Shown here: positions 44,111 to 55,383 of the stretch, one piece after another | How the letters are laid out: each line of letters begins with the position of its first letter | Position numbering within the stretch: the stretch's first letter is position 1 | Assembly: GCA_020205615.1 (NCBI GenBank) | Contig: CM035173.1 | Span: 53,827,300 to 53,891,299, forward strand | Reading direction: 5' to 3' | DNA from: Panax quinquefolius | Taxonomy: Eukaryota; Streptophyta; Magnoliopsida; Apiales; Araliaceae | Length of the DNA: 64,000 nucleotides | The notes under the pieces: generated by a model | What the model was told of the DNA's origin: nothing | The model's database searches: none | The model's input: only the letters and a program-made list of their open reading frames with translations | Made by a program: the position numbers and the translations under genes

Positions 44111-45919
44111 TGTAACAATCTAGAATTTTAAATTGTAATTTAAATATTTATTGAGTTATATAAATATTTATTTGAGGTGTTTATTGTTAAATAAATATTT
44201 TATTGATGTGATGGTTGTTGAATCTAAATTTATTAGAGAATTTTCTAAATTAAATTAATTTATAATTTAGAGAGTTAAAATATAACATGAGATGTTATAT
44301 TGTTGTGTTGATTTAATAATTTAGATGGTATATTAAATTATTAAATAAAGTTATAATGAAAATTATAATTTTGTGATATTTGCTAAAATGGTATATTTAA
44401 TTAAAATATAGTATATGATTAATTTAATTGGTTAATGTTGGATATGGAGATCCAAATAAATAATATGTAATTATAAATTATAAACTAAAGTGTTTATTAA
44501 AATAAATTAAAAAGGGTTTAATTTAGTTTTTGCCAAACAAAGCTTAATATATTAATTCTTTAAAATTTAAAGGGTTTTGCCAAACAAAGCCTTATGGCTT
44601 TTGAATTTCTAATTTTTGAATTTAAATAAAATAAATAATATAAATATAATATATTTATAATATATACGTTATATGTTGCAACTGATGAGGCTTATTATGG
44701 CCATATCGGGCCAGATCTTGTTATTACGCATATCAGTTGATTTTGGCTAAGCTTGAGAGAATTCAGAGAGAGATTGATAGAGAGAATTGAGAGGAAACCT
44801 GTGAATTTTCACAACAATTCTAGTGATTAGCAGCGATTGTATTAGTAATTGAAGGTATGTTCTATAACTTTGATATTATATATGTTTATGAGTATCACGA
44901 CAAAATTTAATATATTCTGTGAATTTCAAATTTGTTGAATTGTTGCTATACAATGGATTACTTGTGATTATATGAGTTTATGATGATTAGAGATTGTGCT
45001 TAAACGAGAATTGCATGCTAAATTCAGATAACAGTAGAATTGTTTTGACAGTATATGTATTTTTCATATGATTCATGAAAAGTATCAATTTTAGTGGCCA
45101 ATTGGTATGTTAAACTGTGAATTGAGGCTTGATAATGCTAGTGCATTAAGAAACAAGCATAACGTAATTTGAATGAAGTGATTTGGCCAAGTATAAAGAT
45201 TATAGTGATGATTTTTGCATGAGATATCAAAAATTTGAGTTTTTATATGAAAACATGATATTTGAAAAATTCAACTCGGATAGTTGATGTTAAATTGTTC
45301 TATGTTGATGAATATGTTAATAAACATGTTCGTAATAGTTCTATATCAATTGCTGTGTTAATATTACAGTTTAAGTGGGTGAAATTTATGTTTATTGGGC
45401 TAAAATCGAAACTTTCGCTGTTCGCCAGCTCTCTTTCTATCTGTCATGCCACGGCAATTTGCACCCCAAGTGCCAAGGCAAAAACTACGCAATTGCCGCG
45501 GGTCCCAAGCTTTGTGTATGACGCAGCTGCGTCATACCCTGTTTTGAGACAGTTTGTTCTATTTTTTCTGCAGACTTTGTAACACCCCTATAGCTTGGTC
45601 TAAGGCTGTGTTAAGGCGTTAAACATGTAATAATATGGTCAAAACAAAATCATGTTAGGTGGTTAGTAATTTCAAAGTTTCAAATGATTATAAGCTATGA
45701 ACGTGTTGTGTTATAACTTGGTTAGTGTTGTAATGTTAACACTTTGAAATTTTGAAATGTGTATGTTAGCATGAAACTGTGTTGATATAATAAGTCTAAC
45801 TAGAAATACATATGGTACGTGAATGTTAATATATTTAATAGGTATTATGGTTCTAAACCTATGTGTAGGTGATCGTGAGTTTAATTTTATAACTTACGCC
45901 CAAGGCAAGTTTCTAAACG

Positions 45920-46280
45920 TCTCTTTTTACATTGAGCAAGCTTTCTAACTCTACACTTTCATTGAGCTAGTTCTATTATTACATTGTGTAGCTTTATTCT
46001 TTTGATTGAGTAAGTTTTCTTTCTTAAACTGTTATTGAACAAGTTAATTATTCCTAAATTTCATTTGAGCAAACTTTAACTCTAATGTTATTGGAATTTT
46101 CATTTTGGTTGATTCATTCTAACTTGTTTATAGTTAAGCAAGTTTCTTAAGTTCTATTCTTGTATAATGAATGCAGTTTTTGAACTCTCGTCTCTATTAT
46201 TGAGTTGTTTTATTTCTTTGCATGAGTTAATACTATGTTGGGCAAGTTTTTAGTTTCCAGCTTGCTATCAGTTAATGTAT
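45920..46280. repeat. Degenerate repeat of about 30 bp in the Tekay-like LTR
   Basis: At least seven loose copies of a unit like ATTGAGCAAGTTTTCTAAC, at irregular 25-40 base spacing. Confidence 0.55.
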
Positions 46281-46634
46281 GTTCAGTAATTTCTTTTCTA
46301 ATGTTATAAGACCCTAACCTTAGCTTATTTATTGTTCAAGCAAAGGTTTACCATTTTATTCATTTTGTTGAATACTTATGCTCTATAGTTATTTCAAGCA
46401 TGAGTTTAATATGTATAATCAGTTCACATATGATTCTCAATTATTCTATGTTATGTTGTTATTAAACAACTGTTGTGTTATCAAACACTATTTATTCAAC
46501 TAGTCCTCTAGTTGATGTTCGTTAAACTTCAAATTACCCTTGAAAGCTTATCCAAACCAAACTTTCTTTGGTGTGGACTTGTACTCTAAATACTGAGATG
46601 AACAACCCTATTATTATTAGGGGATAATTTACGC

Positions 46635-46639
46635 TTAGC
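46635..46639 (+). repeat. Target site duplication TTAGC, left
   Basis: TTAGC directly before the solo LTR; exact match with 59040-59044. Confidence 0.93.
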
Positions 46640-47788
46640 TGTGAGACCCCAAATTTTATGAATAAAGATTTAAATTTCTCGAAATATTTTTTTGAATATT
46701 ATGGTGTGGATTTGATATAATGTTATAGTTGTGGGTAATATTTATAAATTTTGCAAAGTAAGCAAGTTGTTATAAAATATTCAATTGGTCAAGGAATATT
46801 CGTATGATGGCACAATCATTGGTGGACCCCACAACGGAAGTATTGTCATAGTAAGAAAATGACATAATTATCTTTTTATAAAAATAACGGCAAAAATGTT
46901 ACCGTTAAAACTGTTGAACTACCCTTAGTAAAAATACGATGTCTGGCGAATACACGTGGTTGCATAGTAGCACACCACTATTGATTATTGATGCTTACGC
47001 AAGAAGTCACTCGCTTATACTCAATTATTATTACGATGAATTGTCAGATCATATCTCTCATATTATTGATTCATTTATTATCACAAATATCATCCGCATA
47101 ATATGATTAAATCAATAATTGAGGCGACAAAAATTATTCATATTATTATTTGCAATATTAACAATGTCTAGAAGTTACATCGAGGAGAGGTTTGGTCACC
47201 TAATTGCGGCATGATAGGGAGAAATCCTTATTGAAAGCCCCTCTTTCCTGGGAATGACCTGGTTGTTAAATATTGTGAATTATAATATTAATGATGAATA
47301 AGTTCGTGTTGATTAAAGATGAAATTGATAGTTCCATTGTGTTAAAATTATTAGTGTTAGTGGAAATCGACATTTATTTCGATAATAATTGATGTCTGAA
47401 GGTTATTTTGACTAATCAGGTAATTAATCGGATAAATGAACAATTAATTGCTATTGATTCACATGATTATAACTATTTGTTCACATGTGTGTACTATTGA
47501 TTCACATTCATTTACTATTAGGGGAGTTGGTGCAAGATTAATAATACTTGCATGACTAAGTTAAAAATGGAGGTATAGATGGAGGTACTATACTGTAATT
47601 CATATTTTCACATGTCTAGAACTATTGATTCACATGATTTACTATTGATTCACATGATTTACTATTAGGGGAGGTGGTGCAATTTTGATAATACTTGCAG
47701 GACTAAATTAAATATGAAGGAAAAGAGGAAGGTATTATATTGTAATATTTTGAGCCCCAAAACGTGCAATTATCGAAACTATATTTTC

Positions 47789-47797
47789 CTATAAATA
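47789..47797 (+). promoter_or_regulatory. TATA box of the solo LTR
   Basis: CTATAAATA about 1150 bases into the LTR, followed by a purine-rich likely R region (GAGAGAAATTATAGAGAGAA). Confidence 0.75.
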
Positions 47798-48043
47798 GAA
47801 GCTCATTCCTTCATTATTTTTCACCAATTCTCTAAAGCTATAGAGCAATTATTATAGAGAGAAATTATAGAGAGAAAGAAGAAGAGAAGTCTGCAACCTC
47901 ACTATTCTAGTATCCAGTCTTCTTTTGAGGCAAGGGGTATTATTCTTTCGTATTCATGAAGAGAGTTATTTTATTTCAATACTCGTAAGAGTTGTTATTC
48001 CATTATTTATTATTATGTTGGAATAACCTGTCTATGCGAAGTA

Positions 48044-48048
48044 CCGCA
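48044..48048 (+). repeat. Target site duplication CCGCA, left
   Basis: CCGCA directly before element B; exact match with 57258-57262. Confidence 0.95.
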
Positions 48049-49916
48049 TGAAAGTAATATGCACACAAGCCAATCATGTTTGATGATAAAGCATATACTT
48101 TGTAACAATCTTATTCATTTATTAATAAAAAGTATTAATTTATTAAAGGCTTTTAATTATCTACATGATGCTGTTTTATAATATGTGATAAACCCATAGT
48201 TTTAAGCAATGCTTTTAGAATAATGATGATGATCATTCTAATGAGATCTAAATTCTTAGAAAGCTTAAAACTAAAATAGTTCCCAATCATTGGATTACTA
48301 AATTGGGGATTAGTGAATCCGGATAGATTGAATACATCGTTCTTGCTCGTTGGATGAGGATGATTGATCTCATGATCATTTGTGTGGAGACACTAAAAAG
48401 AGTATGTAGGTGCTTATTAGAGAATAAGTTCAACGAGCGTGGCTCGCTAAGGAATACCTAATGGAGTTTTATTTGCTGTCGATAGGAATTCTGTAGTGAT
48501 AGTAGTCTGAAGTAATCCTTGGACTTGAGATCATCATAGTATCTTATGTATGATGAGTTATACTTTGACTTATTCCTTAAGACCCTTAGGGTATATCAAA
48601 GGGTATGCTTGGGTATAATAAGTTATACATGGAGATAATGTATGATCGATAAAGAATCTACCACTTCTAATAAAGAAGAGAAATGTCTATGTGATTCGAT
48701 AAATGACAACCCGGTAGTCCTTGGCAAAGCGAAATGAAATTAGAAAGGAGTTTCTAATTTGCATTATTTGGAGTTGTGCATTTAAGGATCGAAATACATA
48801 TAATTAAATAAAATAAGACTTGTGATAATTCCATGTCTTATATTTAATTGGGACATTGTATGGTGGAAGGATTGAATTATGCGGTAACTATTTACTCAAA
48901 GGTTCTTTTATGATTAATGTTGAAATCTATATTATCTGAAAAGTCGTTGATCATTAGGGAAACTTATCCCTATTGTAGAATAAATATTATTTATTTAAAT
49001 AAATTAATTGTTTAATTTATTTATTTAAATAAGATTAAATTATTCAATTGATTTATTCACAACCGGTTTAATATGGAAAACCTAAAGGGTCACACCATAA
49101 AAGGAAGAATAATTATTTAAGAAGTTAATGGCATAATCGTAATAATATGTTATGTATATTTAATTTAATCTATGGTGATAGAATAAATTAAATAGCTTAA
49201 TATTATTATTTAATATTTTAGAAATATTAAATATAAATTAATAAGAGAGTCTTATTAATATTATTACAATTATTATTATTTTAATTTCTAAAAGAATTTA
49301 GGAATTAATTTAATATAAGTACTCTCATTTATTCCTAATTGGATTAGGAAGAAAAATTAGTTAAAGGAATTTAATTAATTATCCCTAATAAGATTAGGGA
49401 GCTTAATTAATTAAAAGAATTTAATTAATTAATTAAAACCCAATTCCTTAATTGTTAAGGTGGGTTGTCCACATCTATAAATAAGAGGAGTCTTATTATG
49501 GGTGGTATGGGTTGTTGACTTTAACAAAGTACGTAATAATTCCAAGTTGTTGGGAGTAAGCCTTTTCTATAGAGATAGAAAACTAGGGTTAGCCATAACA
49601 CCCATCTTCTTGAATTTTATTCTTCCTTGGTGGATCACCTCTAGAGGCCAAACATTTGGGTGGCTAACGTTGATCGAAGGAAGGAACCAAACCGGTGGAT
49701 TCAAGATTGAGCGAAAAAGGATTTGGAGGTGAACTTGTACACGAGGAAGCTCGATCTTGAGGGTATGATTTATTCTTTATCTTTTCGTTTAATTAATAAT
49801 TATGCGTAAAGGATGATCCGGGTATATGGTTTGTAAATTTTTTAAACTCACGATTTTTACACGCTTAGCTAATTTTTGCAATTTGATTACTACGAATGAA
49901 TATTACAAACCTAACG
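48049..49916 (+). repeat. 5' LTR of element B
   Basis: Starts TGAAAGTAATATGCACACAA and ends CCTAACG, where the last base has changed from A. It is clearly related to the LTRs of element A but of a different subfamily: 49430-49500 has GGGTTGTCCACATCTATAAA, which A lacks. Confidence 0.95.
49475..49483 (+). promoter_or_regulatory. TATA box, element B 5' LTR
   Basis: CTATAAATA about 1.43 kb into the LTR; also at 56821-56829 in the 3' LTR. It is followed at once by AAGAGGAGTCTTATT, a hairpin with loop AGGAGT. Confidence 0.75.
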
Positions 49917-49919
49917 ACG

Positions 49920-49931
49920 TGGCATCGAGCC
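49920..49931 (+). other. Decayed primer binding site of element B
   Basis: TGGCATCGAGCC at the place of TGGTATCAGAGC in element A; several changes would weaken priming by initiator tRNA-Met. Confidence 0.75.
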
Positions 49932-50146
49932 AAACCTTTATCACGAATTATTAATTGTTCGATTTGATATGTATATTGATATGTGTTTAGAACAATTTAA
50001 TTGGGTATAATTTTATGGTATAAAATTTAAATAAAAAAAAAAAAAAAAATTAGCGAATTGAGTCATGTTAAAACTTTCAAAAAAAAAAAAAAATTAAAAA
50101 AGCGTGGCCACTTGTTTTTTTATATTTCTATTTAACAGGATGGCAT

Positions 50147-50196
<50 letters not shown>

Positions 50197-50460
50197 TATA
50201 AAAGTAAGTTTTTCTATATATATATATATATATATATATTATAGCTTTAGCTTTTGTTATTCATGAAAGCGTGAAGTGTATGCAATTTAAAAAGGCCACG
50301 AAATTCAAGAAACAAAAATGGCGGGGAGGTTAATTTAACAAGCTATCCAAATTTTATGCAACCATGCAAAAATTTAACTATTATATATTATATATATATA
50401 TAATAGTTATATATATATATATTTTAATAATTTTATTATTAAAATAAAAAGTTATTTTAA

Positions 50461-51041
50461 TTTTAAAATAAAAGGTTTATTTTAATATTAAAATATAAAG
50501 TTTATTTTAATTTTAAAATTAGAATTTCATACTAACTAATTAGAGTTGGAATTTGATTCCATGATAACTAATTGGAGTTGAAATTGGATTGCCTAATTTC
50601 CTTAAATAAAGGATTTTATTTAGATATGAAATAGATTTCATATTATTCAAAATAAAAGAGTTTATTTGTGAATAGGAAAAGAGAATCCATGTTTCCTTAA
50701 ATAAATGAGTTTATTTAAATATGGAATAAGATTTCATATTATTCAAAATAAAGGAGTTTATTTGTGAATAGGAAAGAATATCCGTGTTTCCTTTAAATAA
50801 AAGATTTTTTTTTTTACATGGAATTGGATTCCATAATTAATTAAAATAAAATAGTTTATTTTAATTAAAGATTTTTTTACATGGAATTGGATTCCATAAT
50901 TAATTAAAATAAAGGAGTTTATTTTGATTAAAGATTTTGATTAAAATAAAATAGTTTATTTTATTCAAAATTGGATAAATTAAAATAAAATAGTTTTATT
51001 TTGATTTAAATTTGGATTAAAATAAAGGAGTTTATTTTAAT
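50461..51041 (+). repeat. Array of about nine hairpins with xGAG or ATAG loops
   Basis: All stems contain AAATAAA paired with TTTATTT. Examples: 50645-50673 (loop AGAG, 12 pairs around a bulge), 50697-50718 (9 bp, TGAG), 50741-50769 (12 pairs around a bulge, GGAG), 50837-50868 (14 bp, ATAG), 50901-50930 (13 bp with one G-U, GGAG), 50942-50963 (9 bp, ATAG), 51016-51041 (11 bp, GGAG). GGAATTGGATTCC palindromes lie between some of them. Element A has one such hairpin (3851-3873). Confidence 0.8.
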
Positions 51042-51503
51042 TCAAAATTAGATTTTATACTAACTAAATTTGCCCATTAAATGATATCAATATATATATT
51101 AAATGTTTATTATTCATGAGATGAATGTTATTTATTGATGCATATGGTGATGTGTATGATAATAAATGGGATTGATTAAGGACTATTGACCAATGCGATT
51201 GGATTTTATTTTAGTTGGATGCATGAATGTATGGGTTTTATTAAATGGGGTCTGCGTACCTCGTCTTCTCTAATTTTTCTTAATGTAAATTCTATCTCTC
51301 TCCTATGTACTTCCCCTTGACTGCTGATCAAGGTTTCTATTTATTTTAAAATAGTTATGTAATAGGAATAGTTAGAATTAATTTTTTGAAAAATTGGAGA
51401 TCAAAGGAAAAGGAGCGCTTGAAGACCCGTTTGTAATGGAGCCCGGGTTTAAATGTAATAGTTATATTTAAATATTATTTCTTGCACCCCTAGGGTTTGA
51501 CCT

Positions 51504-51535
51504 TTTGGTTCACTTGGTGGCTCTAGTGAACCAAA
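51504..51535 (+). other. Conserved leader stem-loop, element B
   Basis: Identical to 4313-4344 in element A: 11-bp stem and loop TGGTGGCTCT. Confidence 0.75.
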
Positions 51536-51780
51536 CTAGAATAAAAGTCCATAATCAATCCGGGTAGAATATAGTATTCTATATGTGCATGCTTATTATA
51601 TATATATATATATTATGCAAAACATGATTAGCATGTTCATTAATATATTATTATTTTATATATATATATAATAAATGCAGCTAAACAAGATGAGACAAAT
51701 TAATAACAAACCCCTCAATTTTTATATTAAGTCCTAAGCGTTCAAAGATATTTGGAATATCGAGCGTCTCCTTCTAGCAT

Positions 51781-52125
51781 GATAAAATTAATAGAGTATT
51801 AAATATTTAATATGAGTTTGTTGTGTCACCACAAGGCAAGTATTAAGTATTTAAGATGTTAATTTATCACATTTGATGCTTATAAAGAAAATTGAACAAT
51901 ATTGTTTTGTTGTGTCACCACAAGGATGATATTTTCTTTTTTGAATATATGGAGTGCTAGGTCGGACTTAACTTGGATAATTTTGATTCGGATGTGCCAC
52001 CACTTGATCAAAATAATCTAAGAGGCAAAATACTGAGGAGTTGCATAGTTGATGTAATTGACAAAAGTTGTCTACCTATTTATTTATATATAGTTTGTTG
52101 TGTCACCACAAGGCTATATACATTT
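51781..52125 (+). other. Four leader hairpins sharing one apical sequence, element B
   Basis: Apical TTTGTTGTGTCACCACAAGG at 51817-51836, 51906-51925 and 52094-52113, and a variant with core ATGTGCCACCAC near 51992. The stems match those of element A. In the third stem, A has CTTAGAT facing ATCCAAG (one mismatch) and B has CTTGGAT facing ATCTAAG (G-U), a change on both sides. Confidence 0.8.
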
Positions 52126-52266
52126 GAAATGGGATCCTTATTCTCACTAGCAAATCTTTAATTAGATTTTGCCGAACTATATAAGTGAGGTAATATAGTT
52201 TGAAGAAAATAGTGGGAGATACAAATTTAAAACAAGACCTAATTTATTTTGGTAATTAATAAAAGA

Positions 52267-53110
52267 ATGTATGTTAAAATGTTGTTAATTACAAATTCAT
52301 TTACAAATTTTACAATGTCTAAATTACTATCAACTGCAAAGCATATTAGATGCTAAATTAACGGGCCAAATTAAGCAGTTGGTTAAGGAATTTGAGAATA
52401 GTTCTCATGGTGAAAAGCTATCTTATGTCCTTAATCGCCTATCCTGCAATGGTTGCGAACAATGCCTCTGAGGAAGACATTGCTACTTTTAGAAAGTGGC
52501 AAGATGATGCACGATTGGCTCGATGCATCATGCTCGCATCTATGAGTAACGAGCTTGACGTCGACGCATAAAACTATGGATGCTCCTACTATATTCCTAC
52601 ACATCAAGTAGTTGATGGTGAGGAAAAATAGGGCCGATAGATATCGAGATATCTAAGGAGCTCTTAGATCTAGAATGGCCAATGGCACTATAGTACAGAA
52701 CAAAAAAAAAAGTTCTTAACATAATCAATTTGATTGATCAATTAGGACAACCGGTTTTGTCATGGATGGAGAGTTGAGCCAAGATTTGATCTTGCACTCA
52801 CTCCGGACTCCTTTCACAATTGTTGTGAATTTTTCATATGAACAAGCTAGATATCGACCTCGTTGATTTGCTTAACATGTTGAAAATGTTGAGAGTCACT
52901 TTCCAACCAAGAAAGATCAAGTCTTCTTGGTAGGAGCCAAAGGATCTTCTAAAAGAAGAACGATTCAAAGAAGGTAAATAGAAAGGCAAAAACAAAGGAT
53001 AATAAGAACAAAAGCGTACGGATAGCAAATGAGTTTGCTTCCCTTTGCAATAAGCTTTGACACCTTTGGAAAAAGCTGCGAGAAGCATCTTGCGAGAGGC
53101 TAACCAAAGA
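52267..53110 (+). pseudogene. Copia Gag (element B), badly broken
   Basis: Aligns with the gag of element A from an ATG near 52267. Recognisable pieces in mixed frames are MLASMSNEL near 52530, GQPVLSWMES-type remnants of the VMDGELSQDLI region near 52760, and a zinc-knuckle remnant near 53035. Frameshifts are too many for any Gag product. Function as for element A. Confidence 0.7.
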
Positions 53111-53149
53111 AGCTTAGTGAAGTTTGATTACAAATCTGATTTTGTTCAT

Positions 53150-54380
53150 GATTGAAATAAATTTTTCTTTAAGTCGAGGTTCTTGGGTGGGTATTGGTTA
53201 TCCAAATATAGATTTATGTAAAAGCGAGTAAAAGCTAAACAAATATAAGTAATCCTATATGGGGAAATGTAACAAAGGTTGCTACATTAGCCATAGAAAC
53301 TTATAATTTAACAATGCCTATGGGCAAATCTATTAAGTCGATAAGTTGTTATTGTATTCCGGTTCTTGTTAAAAATATTATTTCCATTTTATTGTTGGAC
53401 AATGAAATCTTTGGTATTATAATTAAGAACAATTGTTGTTCTATTTATAATAATAATATTTTGTATAGAATTGGAATATTACTTAATAAATTTTGTATAC
53501 TTGACTTACATGAAAATAATTTTACATATTGAACAAATTAGTATAAGAAAAGGAGATGATCATTCAAAGAGTTGAATGTGTGTATTTGCTGAAATACAAG
53601 TGTGAATTATTTGAAAGGTTCAAAGAATTCAGAAGTGAAATAAATTGGCAAAGTATTAAGATTCTTTGATTAGATCAAGGAATAAATACTTGTGCAATAA
53701 GTTTTTAGATCATCTCAAATGGTTTTCTCATAATGGACGCCTCCTGATATGCAATAATTGATTGATGTATCTGAAAGGAAAAATCGTACCTTGTTGGACA
53801 TGGTGCGGTCCATAATGATTTTACCGACATTCCAGTATCCTTCTAGGATCATGTCCTAGAAATGGTTGCATATCTACGAAAAGGTAACCTCAAAATCCAG
53901 CCCCAAGACTCCATAAAAGTTATGGACAGGGAGGATTCCTAATCTTAAGTATGTTAAGATAAGGGGTTGTCCAACTTATGTGAAAAGGTTTCAAAAGGAT
54001 AAGCTTGGGACAAGATTTGACATGTACAGATTTGTGGGACATCCTAAAGTAAGTTTAGGGTATATGTTCTATAATTCTACTTAGCAAAAGGTGTTTGTTA
54101 CGAAACACGCTGCCTTCTAAGATAAAAGTGTTTATCATTAAAAGGGCTAGTGGGAGGATAATAGATCTTGAAAAGTTCAAGAACCACAAAACACTATAAG
54201 TCAAATAAGAGGAACCTATAGATAGACCTATTGTACCACAACCGAATCGTAAATCTGGAATAGTACCGAAGATACCTAGGAGGTATGGATTCATCATAGA
54301 TGATGATGATGAGGTACACATCATAGAAGATGATGATCCAGTTACATACGATGAAGTAAGTGTTGTGAACACTTTCGAGA
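53150..54380 (+). pseudogene. Copia protease and integrase remnants (element B)
   Basis: A short open piece at 53314-53532 (MPMGKSIKSISCYCIPVLVK, NNCCSIYNNNILYRIGILL) corresponds to the end of the protease and the GAG-pre-integrase region of element A (6180-6400). The first third of the integrase core, including the LALVHTDVCGPM segment of element A, is missing between about 53560 and 53580. Later integrase pieces run to about 54330 with many stops. Not functional. Confidence 0.75.
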
Positions 54381-55370
54381 GAAATGGATTTTAGCAAGTT
54401 TCTCAAATATGGAACATTCGTTTTGATGAGGCAATCAAAAGAGTTTGATTTTATCAAAATAAGAATGAACCTAGTGTGTACAAAAGGGTCGATTGGGACA
54501 TCGTGACATTCCTAGTACTATATGTTGATATACTACGGATAAGGAATGACATACCAATGCTACAATCGATAAAGATAAAGTTGTCTAAACATTCCTCCAT
54601 GAATGATTTGGAAGAGTATCTTATTTGGGGATATAAATCTATATAGATAGATTTAAGAGGATGCTCGACTTAACCCAAGGAACGTATATTCATTTGATGC
54701 TAAAGTCGTTTAGCATGGCAAACTCAAGAGATGTCTCATGTTGATGAGCTATGGAGTGTATCTCTTAATAGTCCCCATAGACTCCAAAGAAAAGAGATCG
54801 CATGAGTGACAATCATGTATGCAATGAAATGTCTGAGACACGATGTTGATCGGTCATATTAGGAGAAGATCACTTTAAGAGCGATGAAAAACATCTTAAA
54901 GTTCTTAACAGACACTAAAGATGTGAGCATACATGGTGGGTCTAAATTAAAACTAGAGGGCTTAACGGACTCAAGTTTTTCGGACAGACCAAGATGACGA
55001 AAAAATCCACTTTAAGGTAAAGCGTTATCTTGAGCAGTGGTGCGATGAATTGGAAAGGTTCCAAACAAACAAAGAGTTCTTTGGTTTAGTGATAAAGACA
55101 AAGTATATAGCTATAAATGAAGCTACAAGTTGATTGTTTGGATAAAAGTTCATTCTGAGAACTAGGAATAGTTCCTAAGTCTCATCTTGGATCTAAACAT
55201 GTGTTGTGGCACTTTCATTTGATTATTAGAATCATTGAAAGATGGAAATCACTATAGAGATAGTGGACTCTCATGAACAACATTACATATCCATTAACTA
55301 AAGCTTATCCAATGGGATAATCGTCACTTAGAGAAGAAGAGTATGAGATACCATGACGATTGGCTTTAGT
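54381..55370 (+). pseudogene. Copia reverse transcriptase and RNase H remnants (element B), internal deletion
   Basis: At about 54390-54405 the sequence passes from GAGAGAAATGGAT, matching element A near 7545, directly to AGCAAGTTTCTC, matching A near 7963, so about 420 bases of RT fingers and palm are gone. The catalytic YVDD codons of A (8090-8101) read TATGTTGATATA here, with one GAT triplet lost. RNase H pieces continue to a polypurine tract at 55373. No RT activity is possible. Confidence 0.85.
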
Positions 55371-55372
55371 GC

Positions 55373-55382
55373 AAGTGGGAGA
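55373..55382 (+). other. Polypurine tract of element B
   Basis: AAGTGGGAGA directly before the 3' LTR, identical to element A. Confidence 0.9.
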
Positions 55383-55383
55383 T

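Larger units (their letters stand above)
49932..52266 (+). other. Expanded leader of element B
   Basis: 2.3 kb against 1.7 kb in element A. Contents in order: poly(A) runs (50031-50093), (AT)n tracts at 50150-50192 and 50216-50240, a hairpin array (50461-51041), the conserved stem-loop (51504-51535) and the four shared-tip hairpins (51781-52125). The frame at 51973-52161 is a chance ORF across the hairpins. Confidence 0.8.

Noticed and set aside
45578..45600. TGTAACACCCCTATAGCTTG as the start of another nested LTR
   Set aside because: No matching end or target duplication was found; the inverted ends at 44111 and 59849 and the TTAGC duplication around the solo LTR are explained without it. 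It stays possible.
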